Shown: positions 22,223 through 30,280 of the stretch, piece by piece
Layout of the letters: every line of letters begins with the position of its first letter
Position numbering within the stretch: position 1 is the stretch's first letter
Source of the DNA: Verrucomicrobiaceae bacterium
GTDB lineage: Bacteria > Verrucomicrobiota > Verrucomicrobiia > Verrucomicrobiales > Verrucomicrobiaceae
DNA length: 64,000 nucleotides
Direction: 5' to 3'
Assembly (NCBI GenBank): GCA_024232965.1
Contig: JACKQF010000005.1
Span: forward strand, 372,001 to 436,000
Notes under the pieces: model-generated
What the model was told of the DNA's origin: nothing
Database searches by the model: none
What the model saw: only the letters and a program-made list of their open reading frames with translations
Made by a program: the position numbers and the translations under genes

Positions 22223-22732
22223 TTATTGCTCGCCCTTGGCTTTGAGCACACGCGCCAAGGAAGCGGCAGGCTCGTTGAGGAGGCGGACCAGCGTGCTTGC
22301 AGGAGCGGAAAGAACTCCAAGCAATTGGCCGAGCAGAATTTCGCGAGAAGGCAGGTCAGCGAGAGCGCCGAGGGCGTCAACATCGAGGAATTTGCCATCC
22401 ATGATGCCGGCTTTCATGGCAGGCTTAGCGAACTCTTTACCGAAGGTCTTCATCACCTTCGCAGCAGCACACACGTCCTGAGCACCAGTCACGACAGCGG
22501 TCTGTCCAACCAGGACTTCACCGAGTTCGTCGGGGTAACCAGCGCGTTCAGCGGCCTTTTTAACCAGCGTGTTTTTGGCCACGTGGATCTCAGCACCAAC
22601 GCCAAGGAGGCGCTTGCGCAGTTCAGCAAATTTATCGACCGTCAGTCCGGTGTAATCCACAACGAAGAGGAAGGGCGAGGCATTGACCCGTGCAAGCAGG
22701 TCATCAATCAACAGAGATTTTAATTCTTTCAT
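22223..22732 (-). CDS. rplJ: 50S ribosomal protein L10
   Basis: A 169-residue protein with the L10 N-terminal domain (DYTGLTVDKFAELRKRL, then HVAKNTLVKKA) that binds 23S rRNA at the stalk base, and a C-terminal helix (LLNEPAASLARVLKAKGEQ) that anchors L7/L12 dimers. Only 20 bases separate it from rplA, so the usual L10 autoregulatory leader, if present, would have to lie within rplA coding sequence. Confidence 0.97.
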   Translation of the reverse strand: MKELKSLLIDDLLARVNASPFLFVVDYTGLTVDKFAELRKRLLGVGAEIHVAKNTLVKKAAERAGYPDELGEVLVGQTAVVTGAQDVCAAAKVMKTFGKEFAKPAMKAGIMDGKFLDVDALGALADLPSREILLGQLLGVLSAPASTLVRLLNEPAASLARVLKAKGEQ

Positions 22733-22752
22733 GGTTCAGTGTCCTCCGGGAA

Positions 22753-23451
22753 TTAGAGTTTGACGTACTTGGACACGTCGATGCGCACCGGAGGCGTCAT
22801 CGTTGCTGCCATGGTGATGGACTCAACATACTTGCCGCGAGCGGTAGCTGGCTTAGCGCGCACGATGGCTTCCACAAGTGCTGTCCCGTTTTCCACGAGC
22901 GCAGCAACTTCGAAGGATGCCTTGCCGATAGCTGCGGCGATGTTGCCGTTTTTATCCAGCTTAAAGTCTGCACGACCCGCTTTGACCGCAGTCACGGCAC
23001 CAGCGGTGTCTTCAGTCACGGTACCCGTACGAGGATTTGGCATCAAGCCGCGTGGTCCGAGTTGCTTACCGAGCTTACGAACCTCAGCCATCGCACCAGG
23101 AGTAGCGATTGCGACGTCGAAATCGAGCACGCCTTCTTTGACTTTCGCGATCAGGTCTTCGAAACCAACCACTTCAGCGCCCGCTGCCTTTGCGGCTTCT
23201 GCCGCCGCCCCTTGGGCAAACACGGCAACGCGCACGCTCTTACCGGTTCCATTTGGGAGCGGGCAGGTGCCGCGAACCATCTGGTCGCCTTTGCGTGGGT
23301 CCACACCCATCCGAAAGGAAAGGGTAACACTTTGGTTGAACTTCGTGCCAGGAAGCTTGCGGACGAGGTCCGCTGCTTCTTCCAGCGTGAAGAGCTTGCC
23401 CGCCGGGATCATCTCGGCGGCTTTCTTGTAGCGCTTGCTTCTTTGTTGCAT
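22753..23451 (-). CDS. rplA: 50S ribosomal protein L1
   Basis: A 232-residue protein of normal L1 length. Family segments include FNQSVTLSFRMGVDPRKGDQ, the VRGTCPLPNGTGK loop, GPRGLMPNPRTGTVT and the C-terminal VRAKPATARGKYVESITMA (all visible; last two are the classical L1 signature). It binds the 23S rRNA L1 stalk and in many bacteria represses its own operon. It lies 95 bases after rplK. Confidence 0.97.
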   Translation of the reverse strand: MQQRSKRYKKAAEMIPAGKLFTLEEAADLVRKLPGTKFNQSVTLSFRMGVDPRKGDQMVRGTCPLPNGTGKSVRVAVFAQGAAAEAAKAAGAEVVGFEDLIAKVKEGVLDFDVAIATPGAMAEVRKLGKQLGPRGLMPNPRTGTVTEDTAGAVTAVKAGRADFKLDKNGNIAAAIGKASFEVAALVENGTALVEAIVRAKPATARGKYVESITMAATMTPPVRIDVSKYVKL

Positions 23452-23546
23452 GTTTTTGGTGCAGTGCGTACGAGCAAAGGTGAATTTGACTCTCCTGCGG
23501 TTCGTTTAGGTTTGGGAGACTGAGGGGGACGGGGGTCTCGAAGAGA

Positions 23547-23972
23547 TTAACCTTCGATTTCAAGACCCATCTGGCGGGCAGTGCCAGCCATGATGCGGGA
23601 GGCGCGCTCCAGATCTTGAGTGTTAAGATCGACGATCTTCATCTTGGTTGCTTCGAGGAGCTGAGCCTTGGTAATTTTGCCGACTTTCTTCTTGTTCGGT
23701 TCGCCGGAGCCCGCAGCGATGTTCGCCACCTTCTTGAGGAGGTTGGACGCAGGCGGCTGCTTGGTGATGAAGGTGAAGCTCTTGTCCTTGTAAACGGAAA
23801 TGACGGTGGGCAGCACATCACCAGCCATCTTCTGGGTGGCGGCGTTGAATTCCTTGCAGAATGCCATGATGTTTACGCCGGCCTGACCGAGGGCGGGACC
23901 GATTGGTGGCGCGGGGTTCGCGGCACCGGCTTTGATCTGCAGTTTGATGACTTTGACGACTTCTTTGGCCAT
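23547..23972 (-). CDS. rplK: 50S ribosomal protein L11
   Basis: A 141-residue protein with the Pro-rich N-terminal domain (AGAANPAPPIGPALGQAGVNIMAF) and the C-terminal rRNA-binding domain ending TQDLERASRIMAGTARQMGLEIEG (signature A-R-x-M-G-L-E). L11 sits at the GTPase-associated centre of the large subunit. It lies 74 bases after nusG in the standard nusG-rplK-rplA order. Confidence 0.97.
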   Translation of the reverse strand: MAKEVVKVIKLQIKAGAANPAPPIGPALGQAGVNIMAFCKEFNAATQKMAGDVLPTVISVYKDKSFTFITKQPPASNLLKKVANIAAGSGEPNKKKVGKITKAQLLEATKMKIVDLNTQDLERASRIMAGTARQMGLEIEG

Positions 23973-24046
23973 GTTCTTTGTTTCCCGTTTTAGGAGTGAT
24001 TGAGTGGAACGCCCTTAGACGCTCCAGGGGGTTGGTTTGCGATAAA

Positions 24047-24604
24047 TTAAGGCTTCTCTACCTGCCAGTACTCGAGATCCACCGGTGTGGAGCGTCCGAA
24101 AATGTTGACTGCGACCCGGAGCACACCGCGATCAGGATCGATTTCCTCCACGATGCCGGTCTGACTTTCAAATGGACCATCCGCCACGCGGACTTGGTCA
24201 CCCACAGTGAATGCGATTTTGGGCTTGGTACCTTCGTCACCCTCACGGATCTGCGCCAGGAGCATATCAACCTCTTTCTGACGCATCGGGATCGGATGAT
24301 CTTTTGCGCCAGCGAAGTTGAGGACTCCGTCAGTCTCACGCACAAAGTACCAACTGCGGTCAATGAGACGGTTGTTGTCGTCGAGAAGGTGAATGTTAGC
24401 GATGACGTACCCAGGGAAGAACTTCCGATTGGTAACAGTGGTACGCTTATTTTTGGTTTCCGAGATGCGCTCCGTCGGGACGAGCACCTCAAATACGAGG
24501 TCTCCCATCTCCTCCGATTCGATGCGGCGGAGCATGTTGTCCCGGACCTTTTGTTCAAGGCCGGCGCGCACGTGAATAACGTACCATTGATCTCGGGCTC
24601 CCAT
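24047..24604 (-). CDS. nusG: Transcription termination/antitermination factor NusG
   Basis: A 185-residue protein with the NGN domain (QWYVIHVRAGLEQKV; RKFFPGYVIANI) and a C-terminal KOW domain (FTVGDQVRVADGPFESQTGIVEEID). NusG binds RNA polymerase beta' and couples transcription to Rho or ribosomes. It follows secE by 72 bases, the usual bacterial arrangement. The extra residues in the NGN domain (TERISETKNKRTTVTNRK) are slightly longer than E. coli but normal for other phyla. Confidence 0.95.
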   Translation of the reverse strand: MGARDQWYVIHVRAGLEQKVRDNMLRRIESEEMGDLVFEVLVPTERISETKNKRTTVTNRKFFPGYVIANIHLLDDNNRLIDRSWYFVRETDGVLNFAGAKDHPIPMRQKEVDMLLAQIREGDEGTKPKIAFTVGDQVRVADGPFESQTGIVEEIDPDRGVLRVAVNIFGRSTPVDLEYWQVEKP

Positions 24605-24676
24605 GGAGTGTGTGAAGTGGGGAAAAGGGTGGTTTTGTGGTCTTTGGAGGAGAGGTGATCTACCCAGGACCAGCGT

Positions 24677-24886
24677 TTAATGCGCGAAGAAGGCAAACAT
24701 CTGGCGCAGTGCGAAATCGAAGAACGACACAAATGCCCCCAGCAAAATCATAGCGATGAACACCACGATCGTGGAATCATTCAACTCTTTGTATTTGGCG
24801 AAGCCCTTTTCCTTGGGATCCCAAGGCCAGGTTGCCTTTCTGAGTTCTAGGAACACTTCGCCGAGGTACTTGCGGATGCGGGACAT
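24677..24886 (-). CDS. secE: Preprotein translocase subunit SecE
   Basis: A short 69-residue SecE with one transmembrane helix (STIVVFIAMILLGAFVSFFDFAL) preceded by the conserved amphipathic stretch (VFLELRKATWPWDPKE), whose ELRKATWP motif is diagnostic. The start at 24886 (MSRIRKYL) is chosen; an open frame continues upstream into the tRNA-Trp region but has no family similarity. SecE clamps SecY in the Sec translocon. Its place between tRNA-Trp and nusG is standard; the rpmG gene often found here in other bacteria is absent. Confidence 0.92.
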   Translation of the reverse strand: MSRIRKYLGEVFLELRKATWPWDPKEKGFAKYKELNDSTIVVFIAMILLGAFVSFFDFALRQMFAFFAH

Positions 24887-24943
24887 GGTGACGGTATGCG
24901 ACTGAATTAGACGATTCCTTTTGCAGTGTTTACTTGATAAAAG

Positions 24944-25019
<76 letters not shown>

Positions 25020-25108
25020 GTGTGCACTGTTAAAAAGATTCGGCTTTCTAGATTAGTATGAGAGCTGAGCTTTGCAAGTCCGCTTCCGTCTTTCGAAGAG
25101 ACAAGCAA

Positions 25109-25137
25109 CCGCGGGACCCAAGATGCAGGTCCCGCGG
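25109..25137 (-). terminator. Strong hairpin between tuf and tRNA-Trp, partial terminator or processing site
   Basis: A perfect 10-bp stem (CCGCGGGACC at 25109-25118 with its complement at 25128-25137) with a 9-base loop, 28 bases past the tuf stop. The minus-strand sequence after it (TTGCTTGTCTC) is T-rich but has no clean T-run, so partial termination or protection of the tuf mRNA 3' end both fit. Confidence 0.55.
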
Positions 25138-25165
25138 CGCTCTGACAAGCGAACCTTCAACTGAC

Positions 25166-26350
25166 TTAGGCGATGATGTCGCCGACGCGACCTGCACCCA
25201 CGGTGCGGCCACCTTCGCGAATAGCGAAGCGCATGGTTTTTTCCATGGCGATCGGGGTGATCAGCTTCACGATGATCGAGACGTTATCGCCAGGCATCAC
25301 CATTTCCACGCCTTCTGGAAGCGTCACGCTACCAGTCACGTCCGTGGTGCGGAAGTAGAACTGAGGGCGGTAGTTGTTGAAGAATGGGGTGTGACGGCCA
25401 CCTTCGTCCTTGGAGAGAACATAAATCTCTGCCTTGAACTCAGTGTGAGGCTTCACGGAACCTGGCTTAGCGATTACCTGGCCACGCTCAACGTCCGTTT
25501 TCTTGATGCCGCGGAGAAGCAGGCCGACGTTATCGCCAGCACGACCTTCGTCGAGCAACTTGCGGAACATTTCGATGTCGGTGCAGGTCGTCTTCACGGT
25601 GTCGCGAATGCCGACGATTTCGACTTCGGACATCTTCTTGATGATACCACGTTCGACACGGCCGGTGCAGACCGTTCCGCGACCTTCGATCGCGAAGACG
25701 TCTTCGATCGGCATCAGGAAGTCCTGATCAATTGGACGCTCTGGCAGCGGGATATAGCTATCCACGGCTTCCATGAGCTTGACGATGTTTGCCTCGTGGG
25801 TGGCGTCACCTTCAAGAGCCTTGAGGGCGGAACCCTTCACGATCGGGATGTCGTCGCCTGGGAATTCATATTTGGAAAGGAGGTCACGGACTTCCATTTC
25901 CACGAGGTCGAGGAGCTCTTCATCGTCCACCATGTCAACCTTGTTCATGAAGACCACGATGGCAGGCACGCCGACCTGACGAGCAAGCAGAATGTGCTCA
26001 CGAGTCTGTGGCATCGGGCCGTCAGCTGCGGAGCAGACGAGGATGGCGCCGTCCATCTGAGCAGCACCAGTGATCATGTTTTTCACATAGTCAGCGTGCC
26101 CCGGGCAGTCAACGTGCGCGTAGTGGCGGTTTGCGGTTTCGTATTCGACGTGGGCAGTATTGATGGTGATACCGCGTGCCTTTTCTTCAGGGGCAGCATC
26201 GATTTCATCGTACTTTCTTGCCGTTGCGCCACCAGCCTTGGCAAGCACTGTGGTGATCGCGGCGGTGAGGGTCGTTTTACCGTGGTCAACGTGGCCGATA
26301 GTGCCAATGTTAACGTGCGGCTTGTTGCGTTGGAATGCTTCTTTAGCCAT
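25166..26350 (-). CDS. tuf: Translation elongation factor Tu
   Basis: A 394-residue GTPase, the standard EF-Tu length. G1 GHVDHGKT, switch I RGITINTAHVEYE, G3 DCPGHADY, G4 NKVD and the G5 region GSALKALEG are intact, followed by the two beta-barrel domains ending GRTVGAGRVGDIIA. The start at 26350 (MAKEAFQRNKPHVN) is standard; the open frame upstream runs into tRNA-Thr and is spurious. It lies 81 bases downstream of tRNA-Thr and is probably cotranscribed with it. Confidence 0.98.
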   Translation of the reverse strand: MAKEAFQRNKPHVNIGTIGHVDHGKTTLTAAITTVLAKAGGATARKYDEIDAAPEEKARGITINTAHVEYETANRHYAHVDCPGHADYVKNMITGAAQMDGAILVCSAADGPMPQTREHILLARQVGVPAIVVFMNKVDMVDDEELLDLVEMEVRDLLSKYEFPGDDIPIVKGSALKALEGDATHEANIVKLMEAVDSYIPLPERPIDQDFLMPIEDVFAIEGRGTVCTGRVERGIIKKMSEVEIVGIRDTVKTTCTDIEMFRKLLDEGRAGDNVGLLLRGIKKTDVERGQVIAKPGSVKPHTEFKAEIYVLSKDEGGRHTPFFNNYRPQFYFRTTDVTGSVTLPEGVEMVMPGDNVSIIVKLITPIAMEKTMRFAIREGGRTVGAGRVGDIIA

Positions 26351-26431
26351 GGAATGGAGGTGAAGGGGTTGTCGCTTGTGTCTTGTCGGATTCGTTTTTG
26401 TTTTCCGGATCACTGCCCCCTGACCACCTAC

Positions 26432-26506
26432 TGGAGCTGATGAAGGGGATTGAACCCTCGACCTCGTCCTTACCAAGGACGTGCTCTACCACTGAGCTAC
26501 ATCAGC
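26432..26506 (-). tRNA. tRNA-Thr (anticodon GGT)
   Basis: The minus strand gives a cloverleaf with acceptor GCTGATG/CATCAGC, D arm GCTC/GAGC, anticodon stem CGTCC/GGACG around TTGGTAA (anticodon GGT) and T arm GAGGG-TTCAATC-CCCTT. The discriminator is T and CCA is encoded (26432-26434). It precedes tuf, a common arrangement. Confidence 0.94.
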
Positions 26507-26571
26507 AATTTATCCAGTCGGCGACCGTTTGACAGATCTCCTCCTCGTTCGACAAAAAAACCAAGGCACAC

Positions 26572-26600
26572 AGTATCCAAACGCTTGCGTCAAGAGACAA
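26572..26600 (-). promoter_or_regulatory. Candidate sigma-70 promoter of the tRNA-Thr/tuf/rpo block
   Basis: On the minus strand TTGTCT (26595-26600) and GATACT (26572-26577) are separated by exactly 17 bases, about 65 bases upstream of tRNA-Thr. Each hexamer matches consensus at four of six positions. It is the best match seen in the 239-base gap between tRNA-Thr and the divergent DUF1501 gene. Confidence 0.45.
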
Positions 26601-26745
26601 TACACCCCGGCTTTTTGCGAAAAAGTGAGCGCGAAGCTAGGTCTCCGCCCCCTAATGTCAACGAGTTTTTCCGTTTCTCTCATACGATTCGCAGAAAAAT
26701 CTGCGATTCGCGAAAGGACCAAGCTGAAAGCCGCTTATTTTCAGG

Positions 26746-28107
26746 ATGCTCACGCTTTCTGGAAACACCCACGGAAAACTCTGCGACGGTATCGCCCGCC
26801 GCGATTTTTTGCGTATCGGCGGCTTGGCGATGGGTGGATTTTCCTTGCCGGAGTTGCTCAAGGCAGAGGCGGAGGCCAAAACGGGGCGCAGTTTCAAGTC
26901 TGTGATCATGATCTACATGTGTGGCGCCCCACCCCACCAGGACATGTGGGATCTGAAAATGGATGCGCCGCTGGAAATTCGCGGCCCTTACAAGCCAATC
27001 AAGACAGCAGTTCCAGGCATTCACATTTCCGAGCACGCCCCGCGATTGGCCAAGATGATGGACAAGCTGGTACCGATCCGCAGCATGTATGGCTCCCCCA
27101 CGGGTGCGCATGATTCTTTTATATGCTACACGGGTCGCGCCCCCAATCCATCAGGTGGCGCTGCACCGACCGGGCGACAGTCAGATTATCCTTCTTTTGG
27201 CTCCACGATCTCCTACCTCCAAGGCCAAGGCGATCCTGCGATTCCTTCGTTTGTGGGACTCGCACCCAAGGCGGGCCATCCACCTTACGGTTCACCAGGG
27301 CATCCGGGCTATCTCGGCCCCGCCCATTCTGCGTTCCGCCCTAACGGCGCGGGCGTGGAGGATCTGAAGCTCAATGGCATCACGCTGGATCGACTCGAAG
27401 ATCGGCGTTCACTGCTAACTGGCTTCGACAATTTCCGGCGCGAACTGGACCAAAGCGGGCTGATCGAAGGCATGGACGCGTTTAACCAACAAGCGATGAA
27501 TGTCCTGACTTCCAGCAAGTTGCTCGACGCGCTCGACATCTCCAAGGAGTCCACCAAAACCCGCGAGCGCTACGGCAAAGGAGACCCGAAGAACTATGGC
27601 GATGGCGCTCCGCTGAACCTTGAACACTTCTTGATGGCCCGCCGTCTTGTCGAGGCTGGTGCCCGCGTCGTGACGCTGAATTTTGGCCGCTGGGATTTCC
27701 ACGACAACAATTACCCGCAACTCCTTCGCCATCTGCCCCTGTTTGACCAAGGCATGAGCGCTCTCGTCGAAGACCTGCACCAACGAGGTCTGGACAAAGA
27801 CGTTGCCGTCATCGCATGGGGAGAATTTGGTCGCACCCCGACCGTAAACGCCCAAGGCGGCCGCGATCACTGGCCAAGGGTCGGGGGTGCGCTCTTGGCA
27901 GGCGGCGGGCTCAAAACGGGCCAAGTCATCGGTGCCACGGATCGCCTCGGCGGAGAAGCCACCGAACGCCCGGTCCACTTTGGTGAAGTTTTTGCGACGC
28001 TCTACAAATTCATGGGCATCGATACGGTGAAGACCACGCTTCACGACCTCAGCGGCCGTCCACAGTACCTCGTCGATGGATGGCAACCGATGCCGGAGTT
28101 GATCTGA
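26746..28107 (+). CDS. DUF1501 family protein, Tat-exported (copy 1)
   Basis: A 453-residue protein with a Tat-type signal near the N-terminus (ARRDFLRIGGLAMGG). DUF1501 belongs to the alkaline phosphatase-like superfamily; visible marks are MCGAPPHQDMWDLK (metal-site region), VPIRSM, ARRLVEAGARVVTLNFGRWDFHDNN (in part), WGEFGRTP and GGRDHWPR. The substrate is unknown; these genes typically pair with DUF1549/DUF1553 cytochrome-like proteins, as here. It resembles the copy at 30281 closely, including the N-terminal CDG-x2-RRDFL pattern. A short hairpin (26689-26706, 7-bp arms) lies in its leader. Confidence 0.82.
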   Translation: MLTLSGNTHGKLCDGIARRDFLRIGGLAMGGFSLPELLKAEAEAKTGRSFKSVIMIYMCGAPPHQDMWDLKMDAPLEIRGPYKPIKTAVPGIHISEHAPRLAKMMDKLVPIRSMYGSPTGAHDSFICYTGRAPNPSGGAAPTGRQSDYPSFGSTISYLQGQGDPAIPSFVGLAPKAGHPPYGSPGHPGYLGPAHSAFRPNGAGVEDLKLNGITLDRLEDRRSLLTGFDNFRRELDQSGLIEGMDAFNQQAMNVLTSSKLLDALDISKESTKTRERYGKGDPKNYGDGAPLNLEHFLMARRLVEAGARVVTLNFGRWDFHDNNYPQLLRHLPLFDQGMSALVEDLHQRGLDKDVAVIAWGEFGRTPTVNAQGGRDHWPRVGGALLAGGGLKTGQVIGATDRLGGEATERPVHFGEVFATLYKFMGIDTVKTTLHDLSGRPQYLVDGWQPMPELI

Positions 28108-28132
28108 CCTCGGCGCACCTGCGACATCCGCC

Positions 28133-29581
28133 ATGAATCCTTCTCATCCACCCCAATCCTGGAGTCGGCGAGAGATGATCCAGGCGGGTTCCATCGGCCT
28201 CATGGGCCTGGGGATGGATCAGCTGCTGGGACTGCGCGCTCTAGCCGCGACTGGTGATGCTCCCGAGCCTTCCGCCAAATCGGTGATCTACATCTTTTTG
28301 TCAGGCGGACTCTCCCAGCACGAAAGCTTCGACATGAAGCCCGACGCGCCATCGGAGATCCGCGGGGATTTCCGACCCATTGCCACACGCACGCCGGGCA
28401 TCCAAATCTGCGAGCACTTGCCGCGCCTGGCTAGGCTCTCTGAAAAATGGGCGTTGGTGCGTTCCCTCTCCCACGGCAGCAATGAGCACTCGGCCGCGCA
28501 CCACATCATGTTCACGGGGCAGAGCCAATTACCCCTTGGATTCAATCCCAGCAAGCCGTCCGCGACAGATTGGCCAGGCATGACCGCGCTGGCGAGTGCA
28601 GCCCTTCCGCGCCCGCCGGGCCACAACCTGCCTCCTGCCCTGATTTTGCCCGACAAGATGGTGCATCGCACTGGGCGCACGCTCCCCGGCCAGTTCGGTG
28701 GCATGCTGGGCAGTAAGGGCGATCCCTGGTTCGTCGAAATGTCCCCCTATCATCCGAAGCACTATGGTGCCTATCCAGGCTACCTCTTCCACCACGAACG
28801 TGGAGCGGAGACGGACGAGACCCTCAAGTTCCAGCCCCCTCACCTTTCGCTCCCTGAAGGCATCACGCTGGACCGCGTGCAAGACCGCGTGTCACTGCGC
28901 AACCACCTGGAACAGCAGGTCAAAAACCTTAGCCAACTCGCCGGCGACGATCAATTCGACAGCTACCGCGATGCCGCACTAGCCCTCATCGGCGACCCCA
29001 AGGTGCACGATGCGTTCTCGCTGGACAAAGTGCCCGCCGCCCAACTGGAACGTTACGGGCGTCACAGCTTTGGCTGGTCACTACTGATGGCGCGTCGCCT
29101 CGTGGAAAAGGGAGTCCGCCTAATCCAGGTGAACCTAGGCAACAACGAAAGCTGGGACACCCATCAGGCACTCTTCCCGAACATGAAAAACTTCCTGCTG
29201 CCGCCGATGGATCAGGCGGTCAGCGCGCTCATTGAGGACCTCGACTCCAGCGGACTGCTCAAAGAGACACTCGTCATCATGGGCAGCGAATTCGGTCGGA
29301 CGCCAAAAATCTCCCGCCTCAGCAATGTCGCGCTCCCCGGGCGCGATCACTGGGGTGCGGTGCAGAGTGTACTGCTGGCTGGCGGCGGAGTCCGTGGCGG
29401 ACGGGTCATCGGCTCCAGTGACAAAATCGGTGCCTATCCCGACAGCGAAACGCAGCACCCTGAGAACCTCGCCGCGACTATCTACGAAGCCCTCGGAATT
29501 CCCCGCGAAAAGACTTGGGAAGATCTGACCCACCGCCCCCACTACTACTATCAGGCGGATCCCATCCGCGGCCTGATGTGA
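28133..29581 (+). CDS. DUF1501 family protein (copy 2)
   Basis: A 482-residue protein starting 25 bases after copy 1 and probably in the same transcript. The N-terminus (SRREMIQAGSIGLMGLGMDQLL) is a Tat-like signal with a weaker hydrophobic stretch. Family marks: FLSGGLSQHESFDMKPDAPSEIRG (given in part), VRSLSHGSNEH, ARRLVEKGVRLIQVNLGNNESWDTH (in part), GSEFGRTP and GRDHWG. It is clearly more diverged from copies 1 and 3 than those are from each other. Probable exported metal-dependent hydrolase-fold protein of unknown substrate. Confidence 0.8.
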   Translation: MNPSHPPQSWSRREMIQAGSIGLMGLGMDQLLGLRALAATGDAPEPSAKSVIYIFLSGGLSQHESFDMKPDAPSEIRGDFRPIATRTPGIQICEHLPRLARLSEKWALVRSLSHGSNEHSAAHHIMFTGQSQLPLGFNPSKPSATDWPGMTALASAALPRPPGHNLPPALILPDKMVHRTGRTLPGQFGGMLGSKGDPWFVEMSPYHPKHYGAYPGYLFHHERGAETDETLKFQPPHLSLPEGITLDRVQDRVSLRNHLEQQVKNLSQLAGDDQFDSYRDAALALIGDPKVHDAFSLDKVPAAQLERYGRHSFGWSLLMARRLVEKGVRLIQVNLGNNESWDTHQALFPNMKNFLLPPMDQAVSALIEDLDSSGLLKETLVIMGSEFGRTPKISRLSNVALPGRDHWGAVQSVLLAGGGVRGGRVIGSSDKIGAYPDSETQHPENLAATIYEALGIPREKTWEDLTHRPHYYYQADPIRGLM

Positions 29582-29586
29582 AAGAT

Positions 29587-30183
29587 CTACACCTCGTCTG
29601 AAGGAGCTTCTTCTGGACCGATCACCACGTTTTCGTAGATATCGACCAGCGCCAACTCTGTCTCCACTTCTGGCAGAGGGATCACCGCATCCACGGCCGT
29701 GTATTGCTCCGTCACAAAGCCCTGCGCCCCGCGCCGATAGATCCGCACACGACGCTGATCAGTGTCCACCAGCATAAGAACACGCAGGCTGGGGATCATC
29801 AGATAGGCATCCTTTTTCTCCCCTTCATCCGCACGACGTGTCGTGTGCGAGAGCACCTCAACCACAACCACGGGCTCATCTTGGTAACTCGAATCCGGAG
29901 GGTTGGGCCGACACACGACGGACACGTCCGGATAATAAAATCGCGTCATAAAGGGCGTCTGAATCCGCATCTTCATGTCTGAGTTAAATGGTCGGCAGAG
30001 ACGGCCCTTCAACCCTGAATGCAGGGCCGCAAAAATGTTTCCTACCGCCATGTTGTGACTCGCGCTAGCCCCCGCCATTGCATGGACCACGCCGCCAAGA
30101 TACTCATGCTTGATCGTAGAGACAAGCTCACCCGCGAGGTAGTCCTCGATTGAAACCAGGTCGAAATCTGCTGCTACTCCCAT
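29587..30183 (-). CDS. Uma2 family (DUF820) nuclease-like protein
   Basis: A 198-residue protein with the Uma2 restriction-endonuclease-like core: HEYLGGVVHAMAGAS, SHNMAVGNIFAAL, YYPDVSVVC with the conserved Asp, PVVVVEVLS with the conserved Glu, and a downstream Lys-containing KKDAYLMIPSLRVLMLVDTD (quoted in part). These fit a PD-(D/E)xK arrangement. Uma2 proteins are numerous in cyanobacteria, planctomycetes and verrucomicrobia and their biological role is unsettled. It is the only minus-strand gene in the DUF1501 block, 5 bases past the stop of DUF1501 copy 2, which suggests a separate insertion. Confidence 0.78.
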   Translation of the reverse strand: MGVAADFDLVSIEDYLAGELVSTIKHEYLGGVVHAMAGASASHNMAVGNIFAALHSGLKGRLCRPFNSDMKMRIQTPFMTRFYYPDVSVVCRPNPPDSSYQDEPVVVVEVLSHTTRRADEGEKKDAYLMIPSLRVLMLVDTDQRRVRIYRRGAQGFVTEQYTAVDAVIPLPEVETELALVDIYENVVIGPEEAPSDEV

Positions 30184-30280
30184 GACTCGGAAAGACTAAT
30201 CCCAGCCTCCACTGAATCAAGATTTTCCCTCTCCGCAAGAAGCTGTCTTGCGATGCCGTAGGTAACGCTTCAATCCGACT

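Noticed and set aside
26689..26706. Short hairpin (TCGCAGA/TCTGCGA) before DUF1501 copy 1 as a terminator
   Set aside because: There is no T-run on either strand and it is in a divergent leader, so it is only mentioned in the gene entry.
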